From positions 372,001 to 436,000 of the forward strand of contig NZ_JAPEMC010000002.1 in the NCBI RefSeq assembly GCF_026343115.1: a stretch of 64,000 bases of DNA, in the 5' to 3' direction. This DNA is from Streptomyces sp. NBC_00102. Its GTDB lineage: Bacteria; Actinomycetota; Actinomycetes; Streptomycetales; Streptomycetaceae. Both the position numbers and the translations under genes were made by a program. Below the pieces are notes generated by a model that made no database searches, had not been told where the DNA came from, and saw only the letters and a list, made by a program, of their open reading frames with translations. This document shows positions 8,458 through 18,578 of this stretch, piece by piece. Position 1 is the first letter of the stretch, and each line of letters opens with the position of its first letter.

Positions 8458-9105
8458 ATGACAGAAGGCCGCCGTGAACGTGCCGACGCGGCACGAAATC
8501 GGCACGCGATCCTGCTGGCGACCGAGGAACTCCTGGCGCGGCACCGGCCCGAGCAGATCTCGATGGAACAAGTCGCCGCCGCGGCCGGCGTCGGCAAGGG
8601 CACGGTCTTCCACCGCTTCGGCAACCGCATGGGCCTTATGCGGGCGCTGATGGCAGAACGGGCCCTTGCCCTGCACGAAGCCGTCACGACAGGGCCACCG
8701 CCTTTGGGCCCGGGTGCCCCGTCACGAGCGCGCCTCCTCGCCTTCCTCGACGCCGTCGTTGGCGTGGTCGCCCGCAACAAGGGACTTCTGGCCGCGCTCG
8801 GCCACGCCGTGACGACAGCACACAAGCCCGAAGAAGATCCGCGCAGCGCGCACCCCGTCTACCAGTTCTGGCACGGCCACATCACCTCGCTGATCAGCCA
8901 GGAGCGTTCGGACCTGGACGCCGATCTCCTGGCCCATGTCCTGCTCGCCACTCTGCACAGCGACCCGATCCTGCGCCTGCTGGAGCAGGGCGACGGCCAG
9001 CGCCTCGCCGATTCGCTGCGCACCCTGGTGACCGCCTTGCTCGACGCCTCGGCGGCCACGACCGAACCGATGAACGGCAGCCACCCGGACGCCCCGCAGC
9101 GGTGA
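8458..9105 (+). CDS. TetR-family transcriptional repressor
   Basis: A 215-residue protein with an N-terminal helix-turn-helix at ~residues 10-55: RHAILLATEELLARH, then MEQVAAAAGVGKGTVFHRFGN. A helical ligand-binding domain follows (MRALMAERALALHEAV onward). The ATG at 8458 is chosen because GGGGTGAGG lies just upstream; upstream TTG 8434 and ATG 8440 would overlap the operator edge. It is divergent from the QOR gene and very likely represses it and itself through the 8417-8433 palindrome. Such pairs typically respond to toxic quinones or electrophiles; the inducer here is unknown. Confidence 0.92.
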   Translation: MTEGRRERADAARNRHAILLATEELLARHRPEQISMEQVAAAAGVGKGTVFHRFGNRMGLMRALMAERALALHEAVTTGPPPLGPGAPSRARLLAFLDAVVGVVARNKGLLAALGHAVTTAHKPEEDPRSAHPVYQFWHGHITSLISQERSDLDADLLAHVLLATLHSDPILRLLEQGDGQRLADSLRTLVTALLDASAATTEPMNGSHPDAPQR

Positions 9106-9299
9106 GTATCCAGCGGCGCGCCCACCGCGCCTCGCGAGCCGAAGGCCGGGTAAGCGCCAATCCATCGACGTGGATCGAAGTAGGTTGCGGCGGGTTGAAG
9201 CCGCTGGTTCGTTCAGCTTTTCCTGTCAGGCCCGACTCCCCGAGGAGGTCGGCCAGGCGGCCGGTCGACAGGCCGCAAGGGCGTCTTCGTACGGAGGCC

Positions 9300-9341
9300 G
9301 GAGCCCCGCCGGTCCGGGGCACCCCGGACCGGCGGGGCTCC
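9300..9341. terminator. Long perfect hairpin between convergent genes
   Basis: A 20-bp perfect stem (9300-9319 with 9322-9341, beginning GGAGCCCCGCCGG) with almost no loop, between the TetR gene and the convergent acyl-CoA dehydrogenase gene. It is probably a bidirectional terminator. The 9106-9299 stretch before it shows no gene. Confidence 0.75.
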
Positions 9342-9349
9342 GGCCCGCA

Positions 9350-9393
9350 GGGTGGGCTCCGGTGGCGGGGCCGTGCCACCGGAGCCCGGTCGG

Positions 9394-9395
<2 letters not shown>
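9350..9395 (-). terminator. Acyl-CoA dehydrogenase terminator; copy B of the 46-bp repeat
   Basis: Identical over 46 bp to 6195-6240, including the 12-bp stem GGCTCCGGTGGC. It ends inside the TGA stop codon of the acyl-CoA dehydrogenase gene. Similarity to copy A continues imperfectly about 17 bp further into the gene's last codons (13 of 17 matching by eye). Confidence 0.8.
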
Positions 9396-10623
<1,228 letters not shown>

Positions 10624-10627
10624 CGGA

Positions 10628-11101
10628 TCACGCCTTCGGGATGTCGAAGTAGCGGGTGAGGCCCGCGGCCAGGCCGACGTCCCCGGCGATCTTCAGCTTG
10701 CGCATCATGAACATGGTGATCGGATTGCCGTTGCCGGAGACCAGTTTGAGGAAGTCGGCGTCGGCCAGTACCAGCGTGGTGCGTGGCTCGGCGGCCGAAC
10801 GGCCCCGGGTGACCGAGCAGTTGCCGTCGGCGATGGCGGTCTCGTAGACCTCCTCGGCTTCACCGGTGATCTTCCAGCGGATCAGTGCCGTGACCCCTCC
10901 GGCCGCGTCCGGCCGGAACTGCTGCCGCATCCGGTCGAAGACGGCGCCGAGTATCCGGTCGCGGAGCTCGCCGTGCATCACCTCGTCGAGCTGCTTGACG
11001 GACAGCCCCTTGACGATCCGGGCGAATTCCTCGGGCGAGACGGCCGAGAAGTCGAGCCGGGACAGTTCCTCGGTCAGCTCGCCGCTGCTGTGATCGGCCA
11101 C
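10628..11101 (-). CDS. SCP2 sterol-carrier-domain protein
   Basis: A 157-residue protein. After ~30 residues, most of it is an SCP2-like lipid-binding fold: FDRMRQQF, then TALIRWKITGEAEEVYE, the strand CSVTRGRSAAEPRTTLVLADADFLKLVSG, and the end GDVGLAAGLTRYFDIPKA. The pattern (Wxitg, l.l...dfl.l..G) is that of single-domain SCP2 proteins that bind fatty acyl chains, acyl-CoAs or sterols. It is the first gene of an operon with the acyl-CoA dehydrogenase, so it may deliver substrate to it. The promoter region carries the perfect palindrome TTACTCCGGAGTAA. Confidence 0.88.
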   Translation of the reverse strand: MADHSSGELTEELSRLDFSAVSPEEFARIVKGLSVKQLDEVMHGELRDRILGAVFDRMRQQFRPDAAGGVTALIRWKITGEAEEVYETAIADGNCSVTRGRSAAEPRTTLVLADADFLKLVSGNGNPITMFMMRKLKIAGDVGLAAGLTRYFDIPKA

Positions 11102-11110
11102 GCCGTTTCC

Positions 11111-11141
11111 TTACTCCGGAGTAAACTTACTTTTGAGTAAG
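11111..11141. promoter_or_regulatory. Paired TTACT/AGTAA operators upstream of SCP2-acyl-CoA dehydrogenase
   Basis: A perfect 14-bp palindrome TTACTCCGGAGTAA at 11111-11124, followed at once by an imperfect copy CTTACTTTTGAGTAAG (11126-11141). It lies 10 bp upstream of the SCP2 start. A third site sits at 11630-11643. Such palindromes are usual for TetR-family lipid regulators; no TetR gene is adjacent. Confidence 0.65.
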
Positions 11142-11211
11142 GTACGGCCGTCGTCATGCCGTTCGCAAGCGCCCGGCGGGAGGCTCCTGCGGAGACGTGG
11201 GAGGCGGGGCG

Positions 11212-11475
11212 TCAGTACCAGGGGCCCGGACGGACCGTCAGCCCCGGATGGTGGGCGGCGAGCACCTTGTTGGCGCGGGCGAGATCGGCGAGCGCCTGTT
11301 CGCGGTCGGCCTGGTCCTCGACGCCCAGCAGTGGGCCGCGGAACCTGCGGACCTCGCGCGCCGCGCAGTCGGCGTCGAACTCGGCCTGCAGTACGTGCGC
11401 CGGGACGCAGGCGCCGATCAGCGCCGCGACGCTGTCCGGAATCGGAACGGGCACGAGGAGATGTGAGGCGGGCAT
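11212..11475 (-). CDS. Small hypothetical protein
   Basis: An 87-residue protein, MPASHLLVPVPIPDSVAALIG to the end TVRPGPWY. It has no signal peptide or membrane segment. The middle is helical and charged (EDQADREQALADLARANKVL). The start at ATG 11475 is supported by GAGGGAAC just upstream. It is a single gene between the SCP2 operon and the PucR gene, all on the minus strand, and its promoter region holds a TTACT-N4-AGTAA site like that of SCP2, suggesting a shared regulator. Family not recognised. Confidence 0.6.
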   Translation of the reverse strand: MPASHLLVPVPIPDSVAALIGACVPAHVLQAEFDADCAAREVRRFRGPLLGVEDQADREQALADLARANKVLAAHHPGLTVRPGPWY

Positions 11476-11629
11476 GGGGGTTCCCTCTCGGTCGGTCGGC
11501 AGGAGGCGCTACAGTCGTGGTCGCCCCGAAGGGCATCCCGCGTCTCCTTGTGTACGGCACACGGGTCCGGGTTTCTCATCGGATACGTCTTGTTGCCGCA
11601 ACCGTTTGGGACTGACCGGCTATTTCCCC

Positions 11630-11643
11630 TTACTCGGAAGTAA
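11630..11643. promoter_or_regulatory. Third TTACT-N4-AGTAA-type operator
   Basis: TTACTCGGAAGTAA (one mismatch from a perfect palindrome), 155 bp upstream of the 11212-11475 gene. It matches the site before the SCP2 gene. Confidence 0.55.
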
Positions 11644-11673
11644 GTTGACTCGTCGCGCGGTTTGTGGTGGTTG

Positions 11674-12894
11674 TCACCGTCGTGCAGTGCCGTCGCCGCC
11701 GCGGGAGCGGAGCCGGAGTGCGCGCAGGACGGCCTCTGTGGAGAAACGGCTCTCGGGGTTTACCAGTTGCTCGCCGAACAGGGACTCCAGGCTCCGCATG
11801 CGGTAACGGACCGTCTGCGGGTGGACGTCGAGCAATTCGCCCATGTGGGCCGCGGTGCCCCGGGTGTCGAGCCAGATCCGCAGGGTCTCGATCAGCCGCT
11901 CCCGGCGGGTGGCGCTGAGGCTGGAGACCGGGGCCAGTTCGCGCTTCGAGAGCTGGTCCAGCAACGCCGTGTCCGAGAGCAGCCACAGGGTGATGAGGTG
12001 GTCCTCGGCCAGCACCAGCGGGGCGTCGTCGATCACTCCCGTGTCCACCAGCTCAAGGAGCCTGCGGGCCCAGCGGATCGAGTCCGGGGCGTGGGACGGC
12101 GGGACGGTGAGGCCGACCGCCGCGTGCGTGCCCAGCAGGGCGTGGTCGAGCATGCGTCTTCGCGCGTCGTCGATCGGGCCCGGGATGAGCATATTGGGCT
12201 GTGGGTCCGTCAGGTCGGCGAGCACGTCACGGTCCAGCGCGAGCCGGCCCAGGTCGGGGGAGGGGCGCAGGGCGACCAGGGTCACCTCCTCCGGCATGGT
12301 CCAGCCGGTCTGCTCGCAGAGTTCGGCGATCGCGCTGCGGGGGGCCGGCCGCCCGGTGAGGATCAGGTGCAGGAGTCGGCGGCGCAGGGTCTCGGCGTGG
12401 TCGTCGGTGGCCGCCCGTACCTCCAAGTACCCCTCGCGGGAGAGGGATTCGAGCTCGTCGACGTAGGTGAACAGGGCGTCCGCGAAGGTCAGCATCATGG
12501 TGGGGGAGAGGTTGTAGCGCCGCCCCACCTTCTTCGCCCGGCGTAAGGCGATACGGGCGCCGAGGCGGTAGGCACCCTGGAGCTGGTCGAGGCCCCTGCC
12601 CTCGTACGCCTCGAACCGGCCGAACCGCCGGCACATCTCGTCCCGCAACGGGGTGGGGGCGGACGGTCGCGCCACCTGTTCGACGAAGACGGAGATGCTC
12701 TGTTCCAGGCCGACCCGGATACCTTCGCCGTGCGGGCTGTCGAAGAGCCGCGCGTACTCCGGGTAGGCGCGGGTGACCTCCAGGCCTATCTCCCGGATGA
12801 GGCTGGGGAGTTCGGGGCGGACGATCGCGGCGAATTCCTGGGGCAGTGGTCCCAGAGGTTCCCCGAGGTCCGAGGGCTGCGAGACTGCCGGCAT
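11674..12894 (-). CDS. PucR/CdaR-type transcriptional regulator
   Basis: A 406-residue protein. The C-terminal ~60 residues form a PucR-type helix-turn-helix (LRIWLDTRGTAAHMGELLDV, then HPQTVRYRMRSLESLFGEQL). The middle is a GGDEF-like or sensory region (LARPDLGRLALDRDVLADLTD in part), and the N-terminal ~170 residues are a helical domain seen in many Streptomyces PucR proteins (RFEAYEGRGLDQLQGAYRLGARIALRR in pieces). Such proteins are ligand-responsive activators. The start is ATG 12894. It could act on the adjacent SCP2/acyl-CoA dehydrogenase genes, though the TTACT palindromes look more like TetR sites. Confidence 0.88.
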   Translation of the reverse strand: MPAVSQPSDLGEPLGPLPQEFAAIVRPELPSLIREIGLEVTRAYPEYARLFDSPHGEGIRVGLEQSISVFVEQVARPSAPTPLRDEMCRRFGRFEAYEGRGLDQLQGAYRLGARIALRRAKKVGRRYNLSPTMMLTFADALFTYVDELESLSREGYLEVRAATDDHAETLRRRLLHLILTGRPAPRSAIAELCEQTGWTMPEEVTLVALRPSPDLGRLALDRDVLADLTDPQPNMLIPGPIDDARRRMLDHALLGTHAAVGLTVPPSHAPDSIRWARRLLELVDTGVIDDAPLVLAEDHLITLWLLSDTALLDQLSKRELAPVSSLSATRRERLIETLRIWLDTRGTAAHMGELLDVHPQTVRYRMRSLESLFGEQLVNPESRFSTEAVLRALRLRSRGGDGTARR

Positions 12895-14284
<1,390 letters not shown>

Positions 14285-14306
14285 TACTCCCACGGCACAT
14301 GAGCCT

Positions 14307-14348
14307 CCGGGCCGACGGTGAGCAGCGACCCTGCCACCGTCGGCCCGG
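14307..14348 (+). terminator. Hairpin after secreted paralogue A
   Basis: A perfect 14-bp stem CCGGGCCGACGGTG (14307-14320 with 14335-14348) between paralogue A and the 519-residue secreted protein, so these are probably separate or attenuated transcripts. Confidence 0.75.
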
Positions 14349-14403
14349 ATCGTGCGTTCTGCGGCCGTCCGGCGGACGCGGTGCGTGAAGGAACGGGCAG
14401 TAC

Positions 14404-15963
14404 ATGAATATCCCAGCGGAAGACAGGGCCAGGATGAGCGAGAAGACATCGGCGACCGCCTCGCGCAGATCCGTACGTCTGGCATCCGTCGCGGCCGTAG
14501 CCACCCTCGCCGGACTGCTGAGCGGTCCGGGGTCGGCGGCCGACGACGTGGACGCCAGTGCCGTGGTGACGTACGACTGCGATCTGCCGTCGGGCACGGT
14601 CCAGGTGCCGTTGGAGGTAAGGGGGACATTTCCGGCCACCGGCGAGGTGGATGTGCCGATGTCACCCGTGGACGTGAGCATGACGGCCGACTTCGAGGCT
14701 GCCGATCTCGCCCCGTTGTTGCCGGAGGGAGCCAGCGAGGTCGTCAGCACCGCGACGCTCGACGTGGACGTCGTGCAGAACGACCAGACGGCCCAGGCGC
14801 AGTGGGCCCAGTTCGTCGCGCCCGCCACGCCGCTGGCCGGCGACGAGAACGGGAAGGTCCGGCTCGCGCACACGGGCGAGGTCCCCTCGGTCACCGTCAG
14901 CGCGGCCGGGGACGTCACCCTGACGGCAGGACAGTTGACCCTCGGGCTGAGCGCCCCGGCCGTCGAGGGCGAGGAGGCGCCGGCCGATCCGGTGACCCTG
15001 ACCTGTGACCGGTCCGAAGGGGAAGCGGGCCTGCTGGCGACGGTTCTGGTGCCGGACGCGGGCACGCCGGAGACGCCGGATCCGGGTGGGGAGACCGACC
15101 CGGGGGAGGGCGGCGGGGAGGACCCGGGCGACCCAGAGGGGGAGCCGCCGGTGGTACCCCCCGTCGACACGTCCTGCCCGGACATCGTGCCCCAGGGAGA
15201 GATGGACATCAGCGACGCCCCGGTCATCCCCCCGGGTGCACCGCCCTTTCAGCTGAATCTGCCCGGCCAGAGGGTCTGTGGATACGCGGTGGGGCTCGCC
15301 ACCATCAAGAAACTGAACGGGTCCACGATCATCAACGACCCTTCCAAGAAGCCCGCGTTGCTCTCCGCCCTTGCCAACCAGCGGGTCACGGTTCGCACTC
15401 CGCAGATGGAAGGCGGCGGTTACAACATGTTCAACTCGCTCGCCACCCTCGACCTGCCGGACGCCGAGTCGACGTTCCTCGCGTTCGGTTTCCAGCCCGT
15501 CTCTGCCGAGGTCTCGTTCGAGACCGGACCTCTCACCGTCTCGACCGGTAACGTGATGGAGGTCTTCGGGTATCCCGTGAACTTCGCGGTGGTCTCCTTC
15601 AAGCAGTCCATGCGGCTGCACGATGTGACGGTGAACGGTGTACCGCTCGACGTGGGTCCCGACTGCCGGACCGTGCGCCCTTACAAGGTAGTGCTCCGCG
15701 GGGACTTCACCGGCGGGAACCCCTATCTGAACGTACTGGAGGGTGGACCGCTCAACGGGACGTTGGACATACCCGCTTTCTCCGGGTGCGGTAGCGGCGG
15801 TCAGGACCTGGACGCGTTGTTCACCGCGTCGATATCCGGACCGGGAAACTCCATCGCGCTGAATCAGGCCAACATGTGCGTCCCGGACGCGGACCCGTCG
15901 GTCTGGAACTGTCCGCCGAGGCTTCCCGCGTTGCCCGGCGCCCCTACCCCCGCTGTCGACTGA
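14404..15963 (+). CDS. Large secreted two-domain protein (DUF6801-like N-domain)
   Basis: A 519-residue exported protein. The signal region includes SRRSVRLASVAAVATLAGLLSG, which has a twin-Arg look; cleavage is likely near GSA-ADD. Residues ~55-190 form a beta domain starting VTYDCDLPSGTVQVPLEV and ending at the Cys of VTLTC, resembling DUF6801 of actinobacterial surface proteins. A Pro/Gly/Glu-rich linker (~205-240) leads to a second beta domain of ~280 residues with Cys in VCGYAVG, PDCRTV, FSGCGSG and NMCVPD. ATG 14404 follows GAAGGAACGG; ATG 14434 is possible. It lies between the two paralogous small secreted proteins and ends 17 bp before paralogue B, so those two are probably co-transcribed. 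Function unknown. Confidence 0.82.
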   Translation: MNIPAEDRARMSEKTSATASRRSVRLASVAAVATLAGLLSGPGSAADDVDASAVVTYDCDLPSGTVQVPLEVRGTFPATGEVDVPMSPVDVSMTADFEAADLAPLLPEGASEVVSTATLDVDVVQNDQTAQAQWAQFVAPATPLAGDENGKVRLAHTGEVPSVTVSAAGDVTLTAGQLTLGLSAPAVEGEEAPADPVTLTCDRSEGEAGLLATVLVPDAGTPETPDPGGETDPGEGGGEDPGDPEGEPPVVPPVDTSCPDIVPQGEMDISDAPVIPPGAPPFQLNLPGQRVCGYAVGLATIKKLNGSTIINDPSKKPALLSALANQRVTVRTPQMEGGGYNMFNSLATLDLPDAESTFLAFGFQPVSAEVSFETGPLTVSTGNVMEVFGYPVNFAVVSFKQSMRLHDVTVNGVPLDVGPDCRTVRPYKVVLRGDFTGGNPYLNVLEGGPLNGTLDIPAFSGCGSGGQDLDALFTASISGPGNSIALNQANMCVPDADPSVWNCPPRLPALPGAPTPAVD

Positions 15964-15980
15964 CCCGGTCGAGGAGATCC

Positions 15981-16577
15981 ATGGAGATGAGAAGAAGCAG
16001 GAGAAGCACAGGCATGCTCGTGGCCGCGCTGTCCGCGGCGATGGCGTTGACGGCGACTTCCGCGTCGGCGACGGCTTCCGCCTCCTACGTGGTGACTCCG
16101 GGAGGCGCTTTCTCGGGACACGGCGCACCCGCGACCTGGGCCTGGCCCGCGATGTCGTTCTACTGCTCCGCGACCGACGTGGCCGGATCCTTCGTACCGG
16201 CGCCCGTCGGAAGCGTGGTCGGAACGGTGAGCTCCGTGGCGTTCAGCGGCTGCACGCTCGCCGGCATCGCCTACAGCATCACCCTGACGTCGGGCGCCCG
16301 GCCGCTCACCGCGACCGGGGCGGTGGCGGGCCGGCCCACCTGGGTCGGCGTCTCGGTGAGCGGGCTGGCCTTCCGTATGACGGGGACCGGCTGCACGGCG
16401 AATTTGGGGGGCAGCCTGACCGGCCACTACGAGAACGGCACCGGATACCTGGTCGTCGACGGCTCCACCATGACGGTGAGCGCCGCCAACTGCCTGGGCC
16501 TGCTCCAGGCGGGCGATCCGACCGACCTCGACGCCGACTACGCCGTCACCCCGCACCAGACCATCCAGGTCTCGTAG
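15981..16577 (+). CDS. Secreted beta-rich protein (paralogue B)
   Basis: A 198-residue exported protein, start ATG 15981 with GAGGAG five bases upstream. The signal MEMRRSRRSTGMLVAALSAA ends near SASATASA. The mature part repeats the landmarks of paralogue A: YVVTPGGAF, FYCSATDVAGSF, VGTVSSVAFSGCTLAGIAY, GTGCTANLGGSLTGHY and AANCLGLLQAGD. The four cysteines are conserved. It is downstream of the 519-residue secreted gene in the same direction, so all three plus-strand genes form one functional island. No catalytic motif; a structural or binding role is likely. A strong terminator follows at 16595. Confidence 0.85.
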   Translation: MEMRRSRRSTGMLVAALSAAMALTATSASATASASYVVTPGGAFSGHGAPATWAWPAMSFYCSATDVAGSFVPAPVGSVVGTVSSVAFSGCTLAGIAYSITLTSGARPLTATGAVAGRPTWVGVSVSGLAFRMTGTGCTANLGGSLTGHYENGTGYLVVDGSTMTVSAANCLGLLQAGDPTDLDADYAVTPHQTIQVS

Positions 16578-16594
16578 CGGAAGGCAGCGTACGG

Positions 16595-16631
16595 CAGTGG
16601 GGCCACCCTCGAACCAAGGGTGGCCCCACTG
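16595..16631 (+). terminator. Hairpin after secreted paralogue B
   Basis: A perfect 15-bp stem CAGTGGGGCCACCCT (16595-16609 with 16617-16631), between convergent genes. Confidence 0.85.
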
Positions 16632-16660
16632 TCGTACGGCCGTGCGGGGAGAGTCAGGGC

Positions 16661-16696
16661 CGTCGGGATCGGGCTGAGCCCAGCCCGATCCCGACG
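16661..16696 (-). terminator. Hairpin after the 310-residue secreted protein
   Basis: A perfect 16-bp stem (16661-16676 with 16681-16696, arm CGTCGGGATCGGGCTG), 7 bp past the stop of the minus-strand gene. Confidence 0.85.
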
Positions 16697-16703
16697 GAAG
16701 GCT

Positions 16704-17636
16704 CTACTTCACGGCCGAGTGCCAGTACCGGGCGAGGTCCTTGCCGGCGTTCGGGGCGGCGGCGCCCGGGTCGTTGATGGTGACGACGTTGGTCTGCGCG
16801 TTGTTCAGCGTCACGCTGTTGGTGCCTGAGGCGGCGGGCAGGCCCGTCTTGAGGTTGACCGCCCAGTTGAGCAGTCCGAGACCGCAGCCGTTGGCGCCGG
16901 GAGCGGCGAAGGTGGTGTCCGACTGCGTGGCGCCCGCGAGGCTGATGCGGCCCAGCACGCCCTCGGGGTTGTCGGAGCCGTCCCCGTTGAACTGGAAGGA
17001 GCCGATCGAGGGCAGCGTCGAGTTCTTCGGGCGCAGCAGGATCGGGGCGGACGAGCTGCCGATGTAGCAGTTGTCGCCCAGCAGCGGGTTGGTCAGGTGG
17101 ATGCGGACCGGCAGGGTGATGATCGGCGTGGTGGTGCCGAGGCCGGCCAGGAGCTGGAAGTCCGAGGGGTTGTTGACGGACTCGATGGTGGCCGTCACCC
17201 GGTTGAGGTTGACGTCGGCGAGGCTGTTGCAGATGCCGGTGATGACGAAGATGTCGCTCGGGCACATCAGTCCGAGGAGACCTCCGGGGATGTCGGCGGG
17301 CGCCGCGACCAGCGCGCCGCCTGCCGGAGAGACCGCCGTCGAGGTGTTGTTGGGGTGGGTCACCACGCCGAGCTGGAGGTCGCTCGCGCCGAACGGGACC
17401 ACGGTGTTGCCGAGCTTGATGGTGCCGCTCGCGGAGTGGGAGGAGACGCAGACCGCGGTGTCGGTGGCGCCGTCGGCGGCCAGCATGGCGGCCGAGTCCA
17501 CCGGGCACCGGGTGAAGGAGGCCCAGTTGCCGTTGAGGGTCGTGGCGGCCGTGGCGGATCCCATGGACGCGAAGGCGCCGAGGGCGGTGAGGCCGGCCAG
17601 CAGTCCCATGCGCGTCCGGTTCGAAGTGGCTCTCAT
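16704..17636 (-). CDS. Secreted protein of unknown function, 310 aa
   Basis: A 310-residue exported protein, ATG 17636 preceded by AAAGGGG. The signal MRATSNRTRMGLLAGLTALG ends near SATA/ATT. The mature chain opens LNGNWASFTRCPVD and contains paired Cys regions (RCPVD/AVCVSS, LMCPSD/GICNSL, DNCYIG/NGCGLG), consistent with a disulfide-bonded extracellular fold. A long beta-rich middle includes LPVRIHLTNPLLGDNCYIG. The C-terminus is DLARYWHSAVK. It is convergent with the other secreted genes and divergent (942 bp) from the mce operon; its promoter region holds a GTTAC-N6-GTCAC variant of the shared motif. Its place beside mce suggests a cell-envelope lipid or surface role, but nothing in the sequence proves it. 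Confidence 0.82.
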   Translation of the reverse strand: MRATSNRTRMGLLAGLTALGAFASMGSATAATTLNGNWASFTRCPVDSAAMLAADGATDTAVCVSSHSASGTIKLGNTVVPFGASDLQLGVVTHPNNTSTAVSPAGGALVAAPADIPGGLLGLMCPSDIFVITGICNSLADVNLNRVTATIESVNNPSDFQLLAGLGTTTPIITLPVRIHLTNPLLGDNCYIGSSSAPILLRPKNSTLPSIGSFQFNGDGSDNPEGVLGRISLAGATQSDTTFAAPGANGCGLGLLNWAVNLKTGLPAASGTNSVTLNNAQTNVVTINDPGAAAPNAGKDLARYWHSAVK

Positions 17637-17843
17637 GTCATCCCCTTTGACGGCAGCCGCCGTACGGGCGGCGGCATGCGCGGAGTTGCTCGGAAAGCGC
17701 CCGGTGAATCGGGCGCCGAGAACGGGCGGTGCGTCCGCCGAGGGAAGCGGCTCCGGCGGCGACGAGAATCGCTACGGTGAAATGAGCGCTGAATCGATGG
17801 GATCTGCTCCCGAGTGGCTCCGCTCTTATCACCGAGCCGTGAC

Positions 17844-17859
17844 GTTACTGGCGGGTCAC
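17844..17859. promoter_or_regulatory. Variant of the shared 16-bp motif (copy 3)
   Basis: GTTACTGGCGGGTCAC keeps the GTTAC-N6-GT..C frame of the 16-mer found at 13553 and 18192. It lies 208 bp upstream of the minus-strand secreted gene at 16704-17636. The match is weaker than between the other two copies. Confidence 0.35.
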
Positions 17860-18191
17860 ACCGGTGCACAATGGCGGCGTTTGACAATCCTCGAAGGCGG
17901 CCTTGTTCTCGTGCCTGGGTGAGTGCCTATCCGGCCATTCTTGTCAGATGGTGAGCGGGGGGCTTGTCCCGTGAAATTCGGAGCCCCGCTCTCCGCTTGT
18001 GTGGGTCGTCCGGCCGGCGCATACCGTGCGGGGCGCGTGTGACGTGCGGGGATCCGGCCGGCGGTGGATCGAGCGACCGGGACATTGTCACCTGAGAACA
18101 GTTCCGGCGGCCGTTCTGCTCACTTCCCGCGTAGAAATACGGGGCCGTAGGTTTGGCCGGGAAAACTTGGACAACGTGTATTGCCTGCCAG

Positions 18192-18207
18192 GTTACCCGC
18201 CCGTAGC
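18192..18207. promoter_or_regulatory. 16-bp motif shared with the secreted-protein island (copy 2)
   Basis: GTTACCCGCCCGTAGC, identical to 13553-13568. Eighteen bases before its GGTTAC lies TTGGAC, so in this copy the left half could be read as a -10 region of a promoter firing toward mce. Confidence 0.5.
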
Positions 18208-18445
18208 CTCGCCCCGTGAGTACCCGGCCGACCGTGCGGGTCTCCGTCGTCACGTGCGGGATCGGAATCCGGAGCGGCCCGCCGCGCCGGTCCTCCCTCC
18301 CGGGAGCCCACCGTCCCGCCACCCCCCTGCGGCCCGGACTCTCGCCCCTCGGGGGCACCTCGACCCCGGACTCCCCGGGGCGGGGATCCCCCGCCTGCGC
18401 CGTCCGTGGTGAGTACGCAGCAAAGAACAAGGTTTCCACCGGACT

Positions 18446-18462
18446 TTGTCACTCGATGACAA
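18446..18462. promoter_or_regulatory. TTGTCA-N5-TGACAA inverted repeat upstream of mce
   Basis: A perfect 6-bp inverted repeat with a 5-bp spacer, 117 bp before the first mce-operon gene. It is a candidate repressor or activator site; no regulator gene is adjacent. Confidence 0.45.
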
Positions 18463-18578
18463 GTGTGCCGATCTTTGGCCTCTTGACCGTTCGAGGGCTT
18501 GTCCTGGTGGTGCCGGTGAACTTAACGTGCGCCCCTCGGCGCATTTCTGTCACTTCGTGAGTGCACGCAGGAGGTGGG

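Larger units (their letters stand above)
17637..18578. other. 942-bp regulatory gap before the mce operon
   Basis: No convincing gene; the short frames lack codon bias. A consensus-like TTGACA lies near 17882 without a clear -10 box. Three operator-like patterns are listed separately (17844, 18192, 18446). TTGTCAC-like words recur at about 18084, 18446 and 18549. Confidence 0.55.
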
